Below are positions 1 to 5,206 of a DNA stretch of 7,047 bases, piece after piece. The stretch lies in NCBI GenBank assembly GCA_031431235.1, contig JANPDA010000466.1, forward strand, positions 1 through 7,047, in the 5' to 3' direction. The notes under the pieces are model-generated. The model was not told the origin of the DNA. It saw only the letters and a program-made list of their open reading frames with translations, and searched no databases. The DNA is from JANNSW01 sp031431235 (GTDB lineage: Bacteria; Pseudomonadota; Alphaproteobacteria; Rhizobiales; Hyphomicrobiaceae). A program made the position numbers and the translations under genes. Within the stretch, counting starts at the first letter, position 1. Each line of letters opens with the position of its first letter.

Positions 1-1
1 C

Positions 2-352
2 ACGACCGGTAGCGGGCTGTCGGTTGCCGAGCGCGACATGATCGGCGCGATCATCCGGGGCAAGATCCGTGACGAGCGCTGCTGGAACCCGCCCACTGGC
101 GCGGCTGGAGCCGACCAGATCGCCGTGCGCCTCAAATTCAAATTGCGTCGCGACGGCTCGGTCGATGGCGTGCCATCGGTGTTGAACGATTCGGGAGCTG
201 CGAACTTCATGCAGGCGGCCGAAGCTGCCGTGCGCGCCGTCCTCGACTGCTCACCCTACGAGCCACTGGCGACCCAGCTCGGCGACCTCTATGACACCGG
301 CTGGAACTCGGTCACCGTGAACTTCAGACCTGACCAGATGTTCGGCGGTTAG
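2..352 (+). CDS. tolA: TolA C-terminal domain (5' end of gene outside window)
   Basis: This is the last 116 codons of an open frame that enters from the left edge and ends at TAG 350-352. TolA is the inner-membrane-anchored protein of the Tol-Pal complex; its C-terminal domain crosses the periplasm and contacts TolB and Pal, using energy from TolQR. The visible part looks like the TolA/TonB-type C-terminal fold: an ERCWNPP segment near residue 25 of the fragment, alternating strand residues in AVRLKFKLRRDGSV, a helix FMQAAEAAVRAVLDCSPY, and a terminal strand VTVNFRPDQMFGG. Two cysteines (in RCWNPP and LDCSPY) are placed as in TolA domains, where they usually form a disulfide. The following tolB supports the call. 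The membrane anchor and the long helical stalk lie outside the window, so a general TonB-family energy transducer cannot be excluded from the fragment alone. Confidence 0.87.
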   Translation, partial: TTGSGLSVAERDMIGAIIRGKIRDERCWNPPTGAAGADQIAVRLKFKLRRDGSVDGVPSVLNDSGAANFMQAAEAAVRAVLDCSPYEPLATQLGDLYDTGWNSVTVNFRPDQMFGG

Positions 353-404
353 GAGGCCCGCAAAAACGAGTGAATCGGTTTCATTCAGCCCATTTCTCGC
401 CCCG

Positions 405-465
405 CCGTCTTCCCGGCCGAGCGACCAACGGGAGCGCCGAGCCGGGAAGACGGAGCAGTTGTTTT
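405..465 (+). terminator. 13-bp hairpin between tolA and tolB, possible terminator or mRNA-stabilising stem
   Basis: CCGTCTTCCCGGC (405-417) is perfectly complementary to GCCGGGAAGACGG (441-453), with a 23-base loop. A short T-rich patch, TTGTTTT, lies at 459-465, but it starts six bases after the stem, so this is not a classic intrinsic terminator. It could partly end transcription after tolA, block decay of the tolQRA part of the mRNA, or act as an attenuator. It begins 53 bases after the tolA stop and ends well before the tolB start. Confidence 0.5.
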
Positions 466-495
466 GGGGCGCGGCCTCAGCCACGATCCTTTCCT

Positions 496-512
496 TTTGC
501 CACCTTGGCAAA
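496..512. promoter_or_regulatory. Perfect 7-bp dyad upstream of tolB
   Basis: TTTGCCA (496-502) and TGGCAAA (506-512) form a perfect inverted repeat around CCT. The size suits either a dimeric-repressor operator or a very short RNA hairpin. The right arm overlaps TTGGCA (505-510), which resembles a -35 box, but no good -10 box is seen 16-18 bases downstream. It lies 67 bases before the tolB start. Confidence 0.3.
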
Positions 513-579
513 GCCCGAATTCTCCGACATTCACTGCTGCTGCGAGCCGATGAGCCGGCTCGAGGAGAGGTTCCACGCC

Positions 580-1944
580 ATGATTGGACGACTGCGCACA
601 CAGCCCGCCGCGGGGTGGCTCGTGCCGATCTGGTCATTTGCCGTCTGCCTGTTGCTCGCCGTCGCGGCGATCGCCTCAGGCACGCCGGCTCGCGCCCAGG
701 TCGACATCGACGTCACCGAAGGCAACCTCGATCCGCTGCGCATCGCCATCCCCGAATTCCTCGGCGACGGCGAGACTGATCTCCAGCTTGGCCGGCAGAT
801 GTCCGATGTCGTCTCCGGCGACCTCGAAAGCTCGGGCCTGTTTGCTCCCCTCGACCGCGCCTCCTTCATCGAGCGCACGAGCGACTTGAAACGGGCCCCG
901 CGCTTTGCCGACTGGCGCGTCATCAATGCGCAGGCCCTCGTCGTCGGCCGCGTCTCCCAGCTGGGCGACGGCCGGGTGAAAGCCGAATTCCGGCTCTGGG
1001 ACGTGCCCGCCGGCAAGCAGCTCGCCGCCCAGCAGTTCAGCACCAACCCCGACAACTGGCGCCGCATCGCCCACATCATCGCGGATGCGATCTACGAGCG
1101 CCTGACCGGCGAGAAGGGCTATTTCGACACCAAGGTCGTTTTCGTCGACGAGACCGGACCCAAGGACAAGCGCGTGAAGCGTCTCGCCATCATGGACCGC
1201 GACGGGGAGAATCTGCGCGCCCTCTCGACCGGCTCGGCGCTGGTGCTGACACCGCGCTTCAGCCCGGCGACGCAGCTCATCACCTACACCTCGTTCGAGA
1301 GCGGGAACCCGAAAGTGTTCCTGATGAACATCGAGACTGGCCAGCGCGAGCTCGTCGGCAACTTCCCCAACATGACGTTCGCACCGCGGTTCTCGCCCGA
1401 CGGCCAGCGCGTCGTGTTGTCGCTGGGGACGCCCGAGGGCAATGCGAACATCTTCGAGTTGGACCTGCGCACCCGCCAGACCCGTCAGATCACCGCAACT
1501 CAGGCGATCGACACCGGCCCCAGCTATGCGCCCGACGGGCGCCAGATCGCGTTCGAATCGGATCGCGATGGCACCCAGCAATTGTTCCTGATGAATGCGG
1601 ACGGCTCCAACCAGCGCCGCTTGAGCCTGGGGGAAGGCCGCTACTCGACCCCGGTCTGGTCGCCGCGCGGCGACTACATCGCCTTCACCAAGCAGCTGGA
1701 CGGGCGATTCCTGATCGGCGTCATCAAGCCGGATGGGTCGGGCGAGCGGGTTTTGACCAGCGGCTTCCACAACGAGGGGCCGACCTGGGCTCCCAATGGG
1801 CGCGTCCTCATGTTTTTCCGCGAGTCGCAGGGGGCCAATGGCGGGCCACGGCTGTTCTCGATCGATCTGACTGGCTACAACGAGCGACAGGTTCCGACCC
1901 CCAACTTCGCCTCGGACCCCGCCTGGAGCCCAAAACTCAACTGA
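580..1944 (+). CDS. tolB: Tol-Pal system beta-propeller protein TolB
   Basis: The protein has 454 residues and is a periplasmic TolB that binds Pal and is released from it by TolA during outer-membrane constriction. An N-terminal signal peptide (residues 1-39) has arginines, a hydrophobic run (AVCLLLAVAAIA) and an ARA-Q cleavage site. The TolB N-terminal domain follows (about 41-165), beginning VDIDVTEGNLDPLRIAIPEF. Five propeller blades carry the SPDG-type turn: FSPATQ (227), FSPDGQ (271), YAPDGR (316), WSPRGD (360) and WAPNGR (403). The protein ends DPAWSPKLN, as TolB proteins do. The frame is open from GTG 370, but I chose ATG 580: it has AGGAGAGG at 563-570 and gives a signal peptide of normal form. 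ATG 550 is the next alternative and would add ten residues. The length fits the family (about 430-450 residues). Confidence 0.96.
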   Translation: MIGRLRTQPAAGWLVPIWSFAVCLLLAVAAIASGTPARAQVDIDVTEGNLDPLRIAIPEFLGDGETDLQLGRQMSDVVSGDLESSGLFAPLDRASFIERTSDLKRAPRFADWRVINAQALVVGRVSQLGDGRVKAEFRLWDVPAGKQLAAQQFSTNPDNWRRIAHIIADAIYERLTGEKGYFDTKVVFVDETGPKDKRVKRLAIMDRDGENLRALSTGSALVLTPRFSPATQLITYTSFESGNPKVFLMNIETGQRELVGNFPNMTFAPRFSPDGQRVVLSLGTPEGNANIFELDLRTRQTRQITATQAIDTGPSYAPDGRQIAFESDRDGTQQLFLMNADGSNQRRLSLGEGRYSTPVWSPRGDYIAFTKQLDGRFLIGVIKPDGSGERVLTSGFHNEGPTWAPNGRVLMFFRESQGANGGPRLFSIDLTGYNERQVPTPNFASDPAWSPKLN

Positions 1945-2209
1945 TCTGGCGGGTTTTCCCCAATCTGGACGGCAAAACCGTTGCACGTTTTCCTCAGGCC
2001 GCCGCTCGTTTCGCGGTGGGACGCCGCTGCGCTTGATTTGTGGATCATCGGTGGTTAACGTCGTGAGTGTTGGGACTGAGATACGGCGTTGCATTTCAGC
2101 ACCAATCAGGTGGAAAACGGTGGCAAATACCGGTCTAAACCTTGATCGAACTGAGGCACACCGGTATGCCTAAACACGGCGAAGGCCGTTAATGCAGAGG
2201 AGAGAAGAC
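1945..2209 (+). promoter_or_regulatory. Spacer with promoter-like region for the small lipoprotein gene
   Basis: This 265-base gap has no convincing gene. A weak promoter candidate is TTGATC (2142-2147), a 17-base spacer, and TATGCC (2165-2170), about 40 bases before the ATG. The start itself is well supported by AGGAGA at 2198-2203, six bases ahead of ATG 2210. No clear terminator for tolB was found; a 6-bp pairing GGTTTT/AAAACC (1952-1957 and 1974-1979) is too weak to call. Confidence 0.3.
2127..2167. repeat. 8-bp inverted repeat, candidate operator before the small lipoprotein gene
   Basis: ATACCGGT (2127-2134) and ACCGGTAT (2160-2167) are perfect inverted copies separated by 25 bases. 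The half-site centres are 33 bases apart, close to three DNA turns. Each half-site contains the palindrome ACCGGT. The right copy overlaps the candidate -10 box and the left lies just upstream of the candidate -35 box, an arrangement that would suit a repressor. This is an inference from sequence layout only. Confidence 0.35.
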
Positions 2210-2332
2210 ATGAAGGGCGTTATCATCGCGCTTGCGATCGTTGCGACGGCTGCGGCTCTTGGCGCTTGCCGGAAGGAAGTTGCCAGTGCACCGCTGAAGG
2301 GCTTCATGCCCACGATCTCTGTGACCCAGTAA
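2210..2332 (+). CDS. 40-residue lipoprotein of unknown function
   Basis: A short frame from ATG 2210 to TAA 2330-2332 encodes 40 residues. Residues 1-19 form a lipoprotein signal peptide: one lysine, then a hydrophobic run IIALAIVATAAALGA, then Cys20. The lipobox is LGAC, so the mature product would be a 21-residue lipid-anchored peptide starting CRKEVASAPLKGF. Residue +2 is Arg, not Asp, which favours the outer membrane if E. coli sorting rules hold. A strong ribosome binding site (AGGAGA, 2198-2203, spacing six) and a terminator 77 bases after the stop make this a self-contained unit. From memory, very small lipoproteins with a C-R-x-E-V start occur in other Hyphomicrobiales, but I know of no assigned function. 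It is not a recognisable entericidin. The gene call is fairly firm; the role is unknown. Confidence 0.8.
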   Translation: MKGVIIALAIVATAAALGACRKEVASAPLKGFMPTISVTQ

Positions 2333-2408
2333 AAAGGTCACTGCGGGCCATCGCCAGGGGAACTCCCCTACGATCGGACCCGGAGAGGCTTTCACGAGCC
2401 TCCAAGTC

Positions 2409-2457
2409 AGAAACCGCGCCATTGGCTCTCTGAGCGATGTGCGCGGTTTTTCTGTTT
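2409..2457 (+). terminator. Rho-independent terminator after the small lipoprotein gene
   Basis: AAACCGCGC (2411-2419) pairs with GCGCGGTTT (2441-2449), extendable by a G-U and an A-U pair. The arm runs straight into the T-rich tract TTTTTCTGTTTT (2447-2458 region). The 21-base loop can fold further through GCTC and GAGC. Two small hairpins lie between the stop codon and this stem: AGGGG-AACT-CCCCT near 2356-2369, and GAGGCT/AGCCTC (2385-2390 and 2397-2402). The 3' untranslated region is therefore quite structured. Confidence 0.85.
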
Positions 2458-2627
2458 TGTGGTGTGATATCGCACCGGAGTGCGAGGCGCCTCGGCAATC
2501 GACGCCCGCCAGACTTCGGGATGAGCGCCAGTCTTGGTCAGCCCCCCTCGAGCTGCCCGTCACCGGAGCGACGGTCGCTATTGCCTGGCCAGCCCACTAG
2601 CCACCTCTTTGCTTGTGTTCCGTCTTT

Positions 2628-2666
2628 CCATTCATTGATCCCGCTTCGCCGGAATCGAATGAATGG
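2628..2666. repeat. 39-base hairpin-forming inverted repeat
   Basis: CCATTCATT (2628-2636) is perfectly complementary to AATGAATGG (2658-2666). The interior can add GAT/ATC and CCG/CGG pairs with a CTTCGC loop, making a near-continuous stem. No T tract follows on either strand, so it is not an intrinsic terminator. Its AT-rich arms stand out from the GC-rich surroundings, which suggests a small repeat element, but no second copy exists in this window. Confidence 0.45.
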
Positions 2667-2769
2667 GCGGGAGCACGAGGCACGCCTCGCATGATAGGCG
2701 ACCGAGCACCCCTGCATGCCACTGCAATCGACGCACCCATTCGACGCAACCCCGTTCGACGCCCAAGAC

Positions 2770-2799
2770 GAAGGCGCCTCGAGCCTGGCCCGGGCGCCT
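2770..2799 (-). terminator. Weak terminator candidate for the L,D-transpeptidase gene
   Basis: AGGCGCC (2772-2778) and GGCGCCT (2793-2799) form a 7-bp stem, read on the - strand 44 bases after the transpeptidase stop. On that strand the stem is followed by TTCGTCTT, only mildly T-rich. The position is right for a 3' end, but the tract is poor. Confidence 0.35.
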
Positions 2800-2842
2800 C
2801 CTTGGTCATCGTTTTCGGATTGGCGACGAGACAGCCGGGACT

Positions 2843-3298
2843 TCAGGGCGTGACTTCGACCCTGACGTTCCACAGCCCATAGCTGTTGACGAGGTTGTAG
2901 AACACGGCGGCATTGCTCGGATGCAGCCGGATGCAGCCATGCGAGGCCGTGCCGCCCAGCCGGCCGATCGCCGACGTGCCGTGAATGGCATACCCCTTCT
3001 CCGAAATCACCACGGCGTACGGCAGCGACATCCGCCATTGCTTGGAATAGTAGTTCCGGTAGGTCGTGATCGGGTAATAGGAGCCCACCGGCGTGCGCCA
3101 GCCGGGCTTGCCGGTCGACACCGCCCAGGAGTATGTCTTGCCGCCATCCACATTCACGAACATACGCTGCTTCGAGAGATCGACCGTTGCCGTGATCGAT
3201 TGCGCGGCAACGGGAATGCTCGCGGCTCCGGCTGAAACGAGGCATGCCAAGACCGCGGCACTCGTCAGGCGCGCCACACGCGAGATCACTGTCATCAT
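2843..3298 (-). CDS. Secreted L,D-transpeptidase, YkuD-fold
   Basis: The 151-residue protein carries the signature of L,D-transpeptidases, which make 3-3 cross-links in peptidoglycan or attach proteins to it in the periplasm, using a catalytic cysteine. Motif: His106 in YAIHGTS, then S119-H120-G121-C122-I123-R124 (SHGCIRL), with Cys122 as nucleophile. A signal peptide (about 1-32, hydrophobic SAAVLACLVSAGAA, VAA-Q cleavage) precedes a minimal catalytic domain opening TATVDLSKQRMFV; there is no LysM or other binding domain, so this is a small form. The start is the first of two adjacent ATGs (3298; the other is 3295), with GGGGAG at 3305-3310 six bases upstream. It runs against the Tol-Pal genes on both sides. 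Known for the group: Hyphomicrobiales have many L,D-transpeptidases and 3-3-rich walls. Inference: it shares envelope duty with Pal. Confidence 0.93.
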   Translation of the reverse strand: MMTVISRVARLTSAAVLACLVSAGAASIPVAAQSITATVDLSKQRMFVNVDGGKTYSWAVSTGKPGWRTPVGSYYPITTYRNYYSKQWRMSLPYAVVISEKGYAIHGTSAIGRLGGTASHGCIRLHPSNAAVFYNLVNSYGLWNVRVEVTP

Positions 3299-3320
3299 GA
3301 TTGGCTCCCCAGATTGGATC

Positions 3321-3353
3321 GCACCACTTTATGGTGCTTTTCCCTCACGTCAA
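3321..3353 (-). promoter_or_regulatory. Promoter of the L,D-transpeptidase gene with an overlapping operator-like dyad
   Basis: On the - strand, TTGACG (+ strand 3348-3353) and TAAAGT (3326-3331) are separated by 16 bases, a good sigma-70-type match (5/6 and 4/6). The expected start near 3319 leaves a leader of about 20 bases with the ribosome site. A perfect inverted repeat, GCACCA (3321-3326) and TGGTGC (3332-3337), encloses the -10 box, so a protein bound there would block RNA polymerase. Confidence 0.5.
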
Positions 3354-3434
3354 ATCGAGCGACGCCATGCGGGCAAATTCATCAGCTAGCAGGGCATTTC
3401 GACCACAGTTGCGATAGAATGTGTGTGATGAGTG

Positions 3435-3480
3435 ATTCGCGACTGGTTGCCAAGGCTGGCGAACGGAGCGGATCGCGAAT
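3435..3480 (+). other. Nested hairpin in the pal upstream region
   Basis: ATTCGCGA (3435-3442) pairs perfectly with TCGCGAAT (3473-3480). Inside it, GTTGCCA (3446-3452) pairs with TGGC-AAC (3457-3464) with one bulged G and an AGGC loop. Two nested stems in 46 bases suggest either a folded RNA or two protein-binding dyads. Confidence 0.35.
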
Positions 3481-3528
3481 GCTGTCGATGAGCACGCGAC
3501 GACACCACGGACTGTGGCATGGGGGCAT

Positions 3529-3547
3529 CTTGTTCACCTTGGACAAG
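3529..3547. promoter_or_regulatory. Dyad upstream of pal resembling the one upstream of tolB
   Basis: CTTGTTCA (3529-3536) and TGGACAAG (3540-3547) are inverted around CCT, with one G-T mismatch. The centre CACCTTGG is the same as in the dyad at 496-512. The site includes TTGGAC (3539-3544), a possible -35 box without a clear -10 partner. Confidence 0.3.
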
Positions 3548-3672
3548 TCCGTTAACGGTCACCGCGAGGCCATATTTCTGCACGAACGCTCGACTATGCA
3601 GGCCAGGGTGGACGCGGCTTGTAGGGGCTTGTCGCTGCGCCGCCGAGATTGAACATGGAAGGGAGCCGGACA

Positions 3673-4188
3673 ATGATGGAGCAGGCACTCGGACGCGCAT
3701 TGCTGCGCGTTGCCGTCGCCGCCCTCCTGGCGCTGAGCCTTACGGCCTGTGCGAGCCAAGTACCGCCGCCGAATGCCGCATTGGGCAATGGCGCGGATGG
3801 TGGCGGCCCCGTGGTGCCCGGCACCGAGCGCGATTTCTCCGTGAATGTCGGCAACACGGTCTACTTCACCACCGATAGCTGGGACCTGACGTCCGATTCG
3901 CAGCAGACGCTGCGCGGTCAGGCCGGCTGGCTCAACCAGTATCCCCAATTCACGATCCTGCTCGAAGGGCACGCCGACGAGCGCGGCACCCGCGAGTACA
4001 ACCTTGGGCTCGGAGCTCGCCGGGCGGCGACTGTTCGTGAGTTCCTGTCGCGCCAGGGTGTCAACCCCGCCCGGCTGCGAACGCTGTCCTACGGCAAGGA
4101 GCGGCCGGTGGCGGTCTGCAACGACATCTCCTGCTGGTCGCAGAACCGACGCTCCGTAACGATGCTCAACCAGCGTGCCGGCACCTGA
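3673..4188 (+). CDS. pal: Peptidoglycan-associated lipoprotein Pal
   Basis: The protein has 171 residues. Pal is anchored in the outer membrane by lipid and binds peptidoglycan through an OmpA-like domain; TolB competes for that surface. Residues 1-25 are a lipoprotein signal peptide with lipobox LTAC and lipidated Cys26; residue +2 is Ala, compatible with outer-membrane sorting. A flexible Pro/Gly-rich linker (about 29-52) leads to the OmpA-like domain (about 55-166). Visible there are VYFTTDSWDLT, LLEGHADERGTREYNLGLGARRA (given here in parts: EGHADERG at 98-105, then the NLxLGxRRA helix) and SYGKERP. The conserved Asp and Arg of these segments hold diaminopimelate in the family. Cys149 and Cys154 in VCNDISCWSQNRR are typical of alphaproteobacterial Pal. 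The start is ATG 3673, with AGGGAG at 3660-3665; TTG 3649 and ATG 3655 upstream are less likely, and ATG 3676 is an alternative. Confidence 0.96.
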   Translation: MMEQALGRALLRVAVAALLALSLTACASQVPPPNAALGNGADGGGPVVPGTERDFSVNVGNTVYFTTDSWDLTSDSQQTLRGQAGWLNQYPQFTILLEGHADERGTREYNLGLGARRAATVREFLSRQGVNPARLRTLSYGKERPVAVCNDISCWSQNRRSVTMLNQRAGT

Positions 4189-4192
4189 TGCG

Positions 4193-4253
4193 CGGCACAG
4201 CCGTGCCGGATACGGGACGCGCCATCGAGTGGCTCCAGTCGAGCAGCTGGGGC
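4193..4253 (+). other. Two hairpins in the pal-cpoB gap
   Basis: CGGCAC/GTGCCG (4193-4198 and 4203-4208, loop AGCC) starts four bases after the pal stop. GCTCCAG/CTGGGGC (4232-4238 and 4247-4253, one G-U pair) follows. Neither is followed by T residues, so read-through into cpoB is expected; they may protect the pal end of the transcript. Confidence 0.4.
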
Positions 4254-4279
4254 GCTGAGCGATCATGAGGGAGTTCCAC

Positions 4280-5206
4280 ATGCTGACAGCGCGCGCCTGC
4301 CTTCTGGCTGTCGCCCTTTGCATCGCGACACCGGTGTTGGCCCAGACCGCCGATCCCGCCGATCCTGCGGCGACCAGCGACCTGGAGAACCGGATCGAGC
4401 AGCTCGAAGGGCAGATCGTCGACATGCAGGTCGTCACTGGCACGCTGCAGTCGCTGACCAGGGGCGGGGGAGCAGCTGCCGGCAGCCTGCGGACCTCCAC
4501 TGGCGAGGATGGCGAGATCGACCAGCGTGTGCGCGGCATGGAATCGCAGATGCAGGCACTCGCCGCTCAGGTGCAGCAGCTCGCCCGCCAGATCCAGGCG
4601 CTGGACGCACGTGTGGGTGGCTCGGGTGGACTGCAACTGAACAGCAGCCGAGGCACGGCCGCCGTCGCTCCAGAGCCTGCTCCCGATACGGGCGGATTCG
4701 GCGAGACGACGATCGACCAGCAAGGCACCTCGGAGCCGATCGGCAGCAGCGACAATGACGCAAGCGCGAACGGCCAAGCCGTCGATCCGATCGGTGACCA
4801 GATCGCCTCGCTCGGAGAAGCCGGCGACCCCAACCAGGCCTATGAGGAAGCCTACGGCTACATGTTGCAGCAGGACTATGCCTCGGCCGAGGTCGCCTTC
4901 ACCGAGTTCCTCGGCCGGCATGCCGGCAGCAAGCTCGCCGGCAATGCGCAATACTGGCTGGGGGAATCATTCTATGTTCGCGGCCAGTACAAACAAGCCG
5001 CCGACTCCTTCCTGAAGGGTTACCGCAACCACAAGAAGAGCCAGAAAGCCCCCGACAGCCTCCTGAAACTCGCCATGTCGCTCTCCCGGCTCGGCGAGAA
5101 GGATGCGGCCTGCTCAGGCTTCGCCCGGCTCGATACCGAGTTCCCCAATGCCTCCGCCCAGGTCAAGAGCCGGAACGCCTCCGAGCACCAACACGCGGGC
5201 TGTTGA
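4280..5206 (+). CDS. cpoB: Cell division coordinator CpoB (YbgF), TPR periplasmic protein
   Basis: The 308-residue protein matches CpoB/YbgF, a periplasmic Tol-Pal partner that in E. coli coordinates peptidoglycan synthesis by PBP1B with outer-membrane constriction. The signal peptide is residues 1-21 (VLA-Q cleavage). A first coiled-coil segment (about 34-58, DLENRIEQLEGQIVDMQ) and a second (about 79-112, rich in Q, L and A) correspond to the YbgF trimerisation region. A low-complexity acidic/Gly/Ser linker (about 113-185) follows. The C-terminal TPR domain (about 187-285) has AYGYMLQQDYASAEVAF, then NAQYWLGESFYVRGQYKQAA, then a third unit ending in LDTEFPN. The terminal GC is common in this family in Hyphomicrobiales, from memory. 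I chose ATG 4280 because AGGGAG (4268-4273) lies six bases before it; ATG 4265 would add five residues and lacks a ribosome site. Confidence 0.94.
   Translation: MLTARACLLAVALCIATPVLAQTADPADPAATSDLENRIEQLEGQIVDMQVVTGTLQSLTRGGGAAAGSLRTSTGEDGEIDQRVRGMESQMQALAAQVQQLARQIQALDARVGGSGGLQLNSSRGTAAVAPEPAPDTGGFGETTIDQQGTSEPIGSSDNDASANGQAVDPIGDQIASLGEAGDPNQAYEEAYGYMLQQDYASAEVAFTEFLGRHAGSKLAGNAQYWLGESFYVRGQYKQAADSFLKGYRNHKKSQKAPDSLLKLAMSLSRLGEKDAACSGFARLDTEFPNASAQVKSRNASEHQHAGC

Larger units (their letters stand above)
2458..2842. other. Gene-free, palindrome-rich spacer
   Basis: No open frame in these 385 bases looks like a gene: the frames lack a plausible ribosome site and read as low-complexity Arg/Pro-rich protein. 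The stretch holds several tight dyads: TCGCAC/GTGCGA (2470-2485), AGCGAC-G-GTCGCT (2567-2579), CCATTCATT/AATGAATGG (2628-2666), CGAGGC-AC-GCCTCG (2676-2689) and AGGCGCC/GGCGCCT (2772-2799). It also has direct copies of TCGACGC at 2728, 2741 and 2756, with one more at 2499. Nothing shows a known mobile element. It may be a decayed intergenic repeat or simply the convergent 3' ends of two units. Confidence 0.5.
3354..3672 (+). promoter_or_regulatory. Upstream region of pal, structured, no gene
   Basis: This stretch lies between the divergent transpeptidase promoter and pal. No frame here looks coding. The best isolated -10-like hexamer is TAGAAT (3415-3420), but no -35 box is found at a proper distance. 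The region contains a nested hairpin (3435-3480), a dyad at 3529-3547 and the 10-bp palindrome CCGTTAACGG (3549-3558). The pal promoter must lie here, since a terminator and an opposing gene separate pal from tolB, but I cannot fix its position. Confidence 0.4.

Noticed and set aside
370..579. Extension of TolB upstream to GTG 370 (or ATG 550)
   Set aside because: The added residues are Arg/Pro-rich, would bury the signal peptide, and cover the 13-bp hairpin; the clear ribosome site is before ATG 580.
1950..1980. Terminator after tolB
   Set aside because: Only a 6-bp GGTTTT/AAAACC pairing without a following T tract.
676..2094. Long open frame on the - strand opposite tolB (472 residues)
   Set aside because: It mirrors the GC-rich codons of tolB, has no recognisable domain, and tolB itself is certain.
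2458..2842. CRISPR array or insertion sequence in the gene-free spacer
   Set aside because: The TCGACGC copies are only 7 bases with unequal short gaps, and no transposase, terminal repeats or target duplication is present.
2538..3245. Open frames in other registers across the transpeptidase gene and the spacer
   Set aside because: They overlap the well-supported L,D-transpeptidase with its HGTS and SHGCIRL motifs and show no features of their own.
3321..3342. Terminator on the + strand (GCACCA hairpin followed by TTTT)
   Set aside because: No + strand gene ends there and the stem has only six pairs; its overlap with the - strand -10 box makes an operator the better reading.
3386..3700. tRNA or coding frame in the pal upstream region
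   Set aside because: No cloverleaf, T-arm GGTTCGAATCC-type sequence or acceptor pairing was found, and the frame shows no protein family features.
3559..4539. Open frame on the - strand opposite pal and the start of cpoB (326 residues)
   Set aside because: It spans two firm genes and their gap, with no family resemblance.
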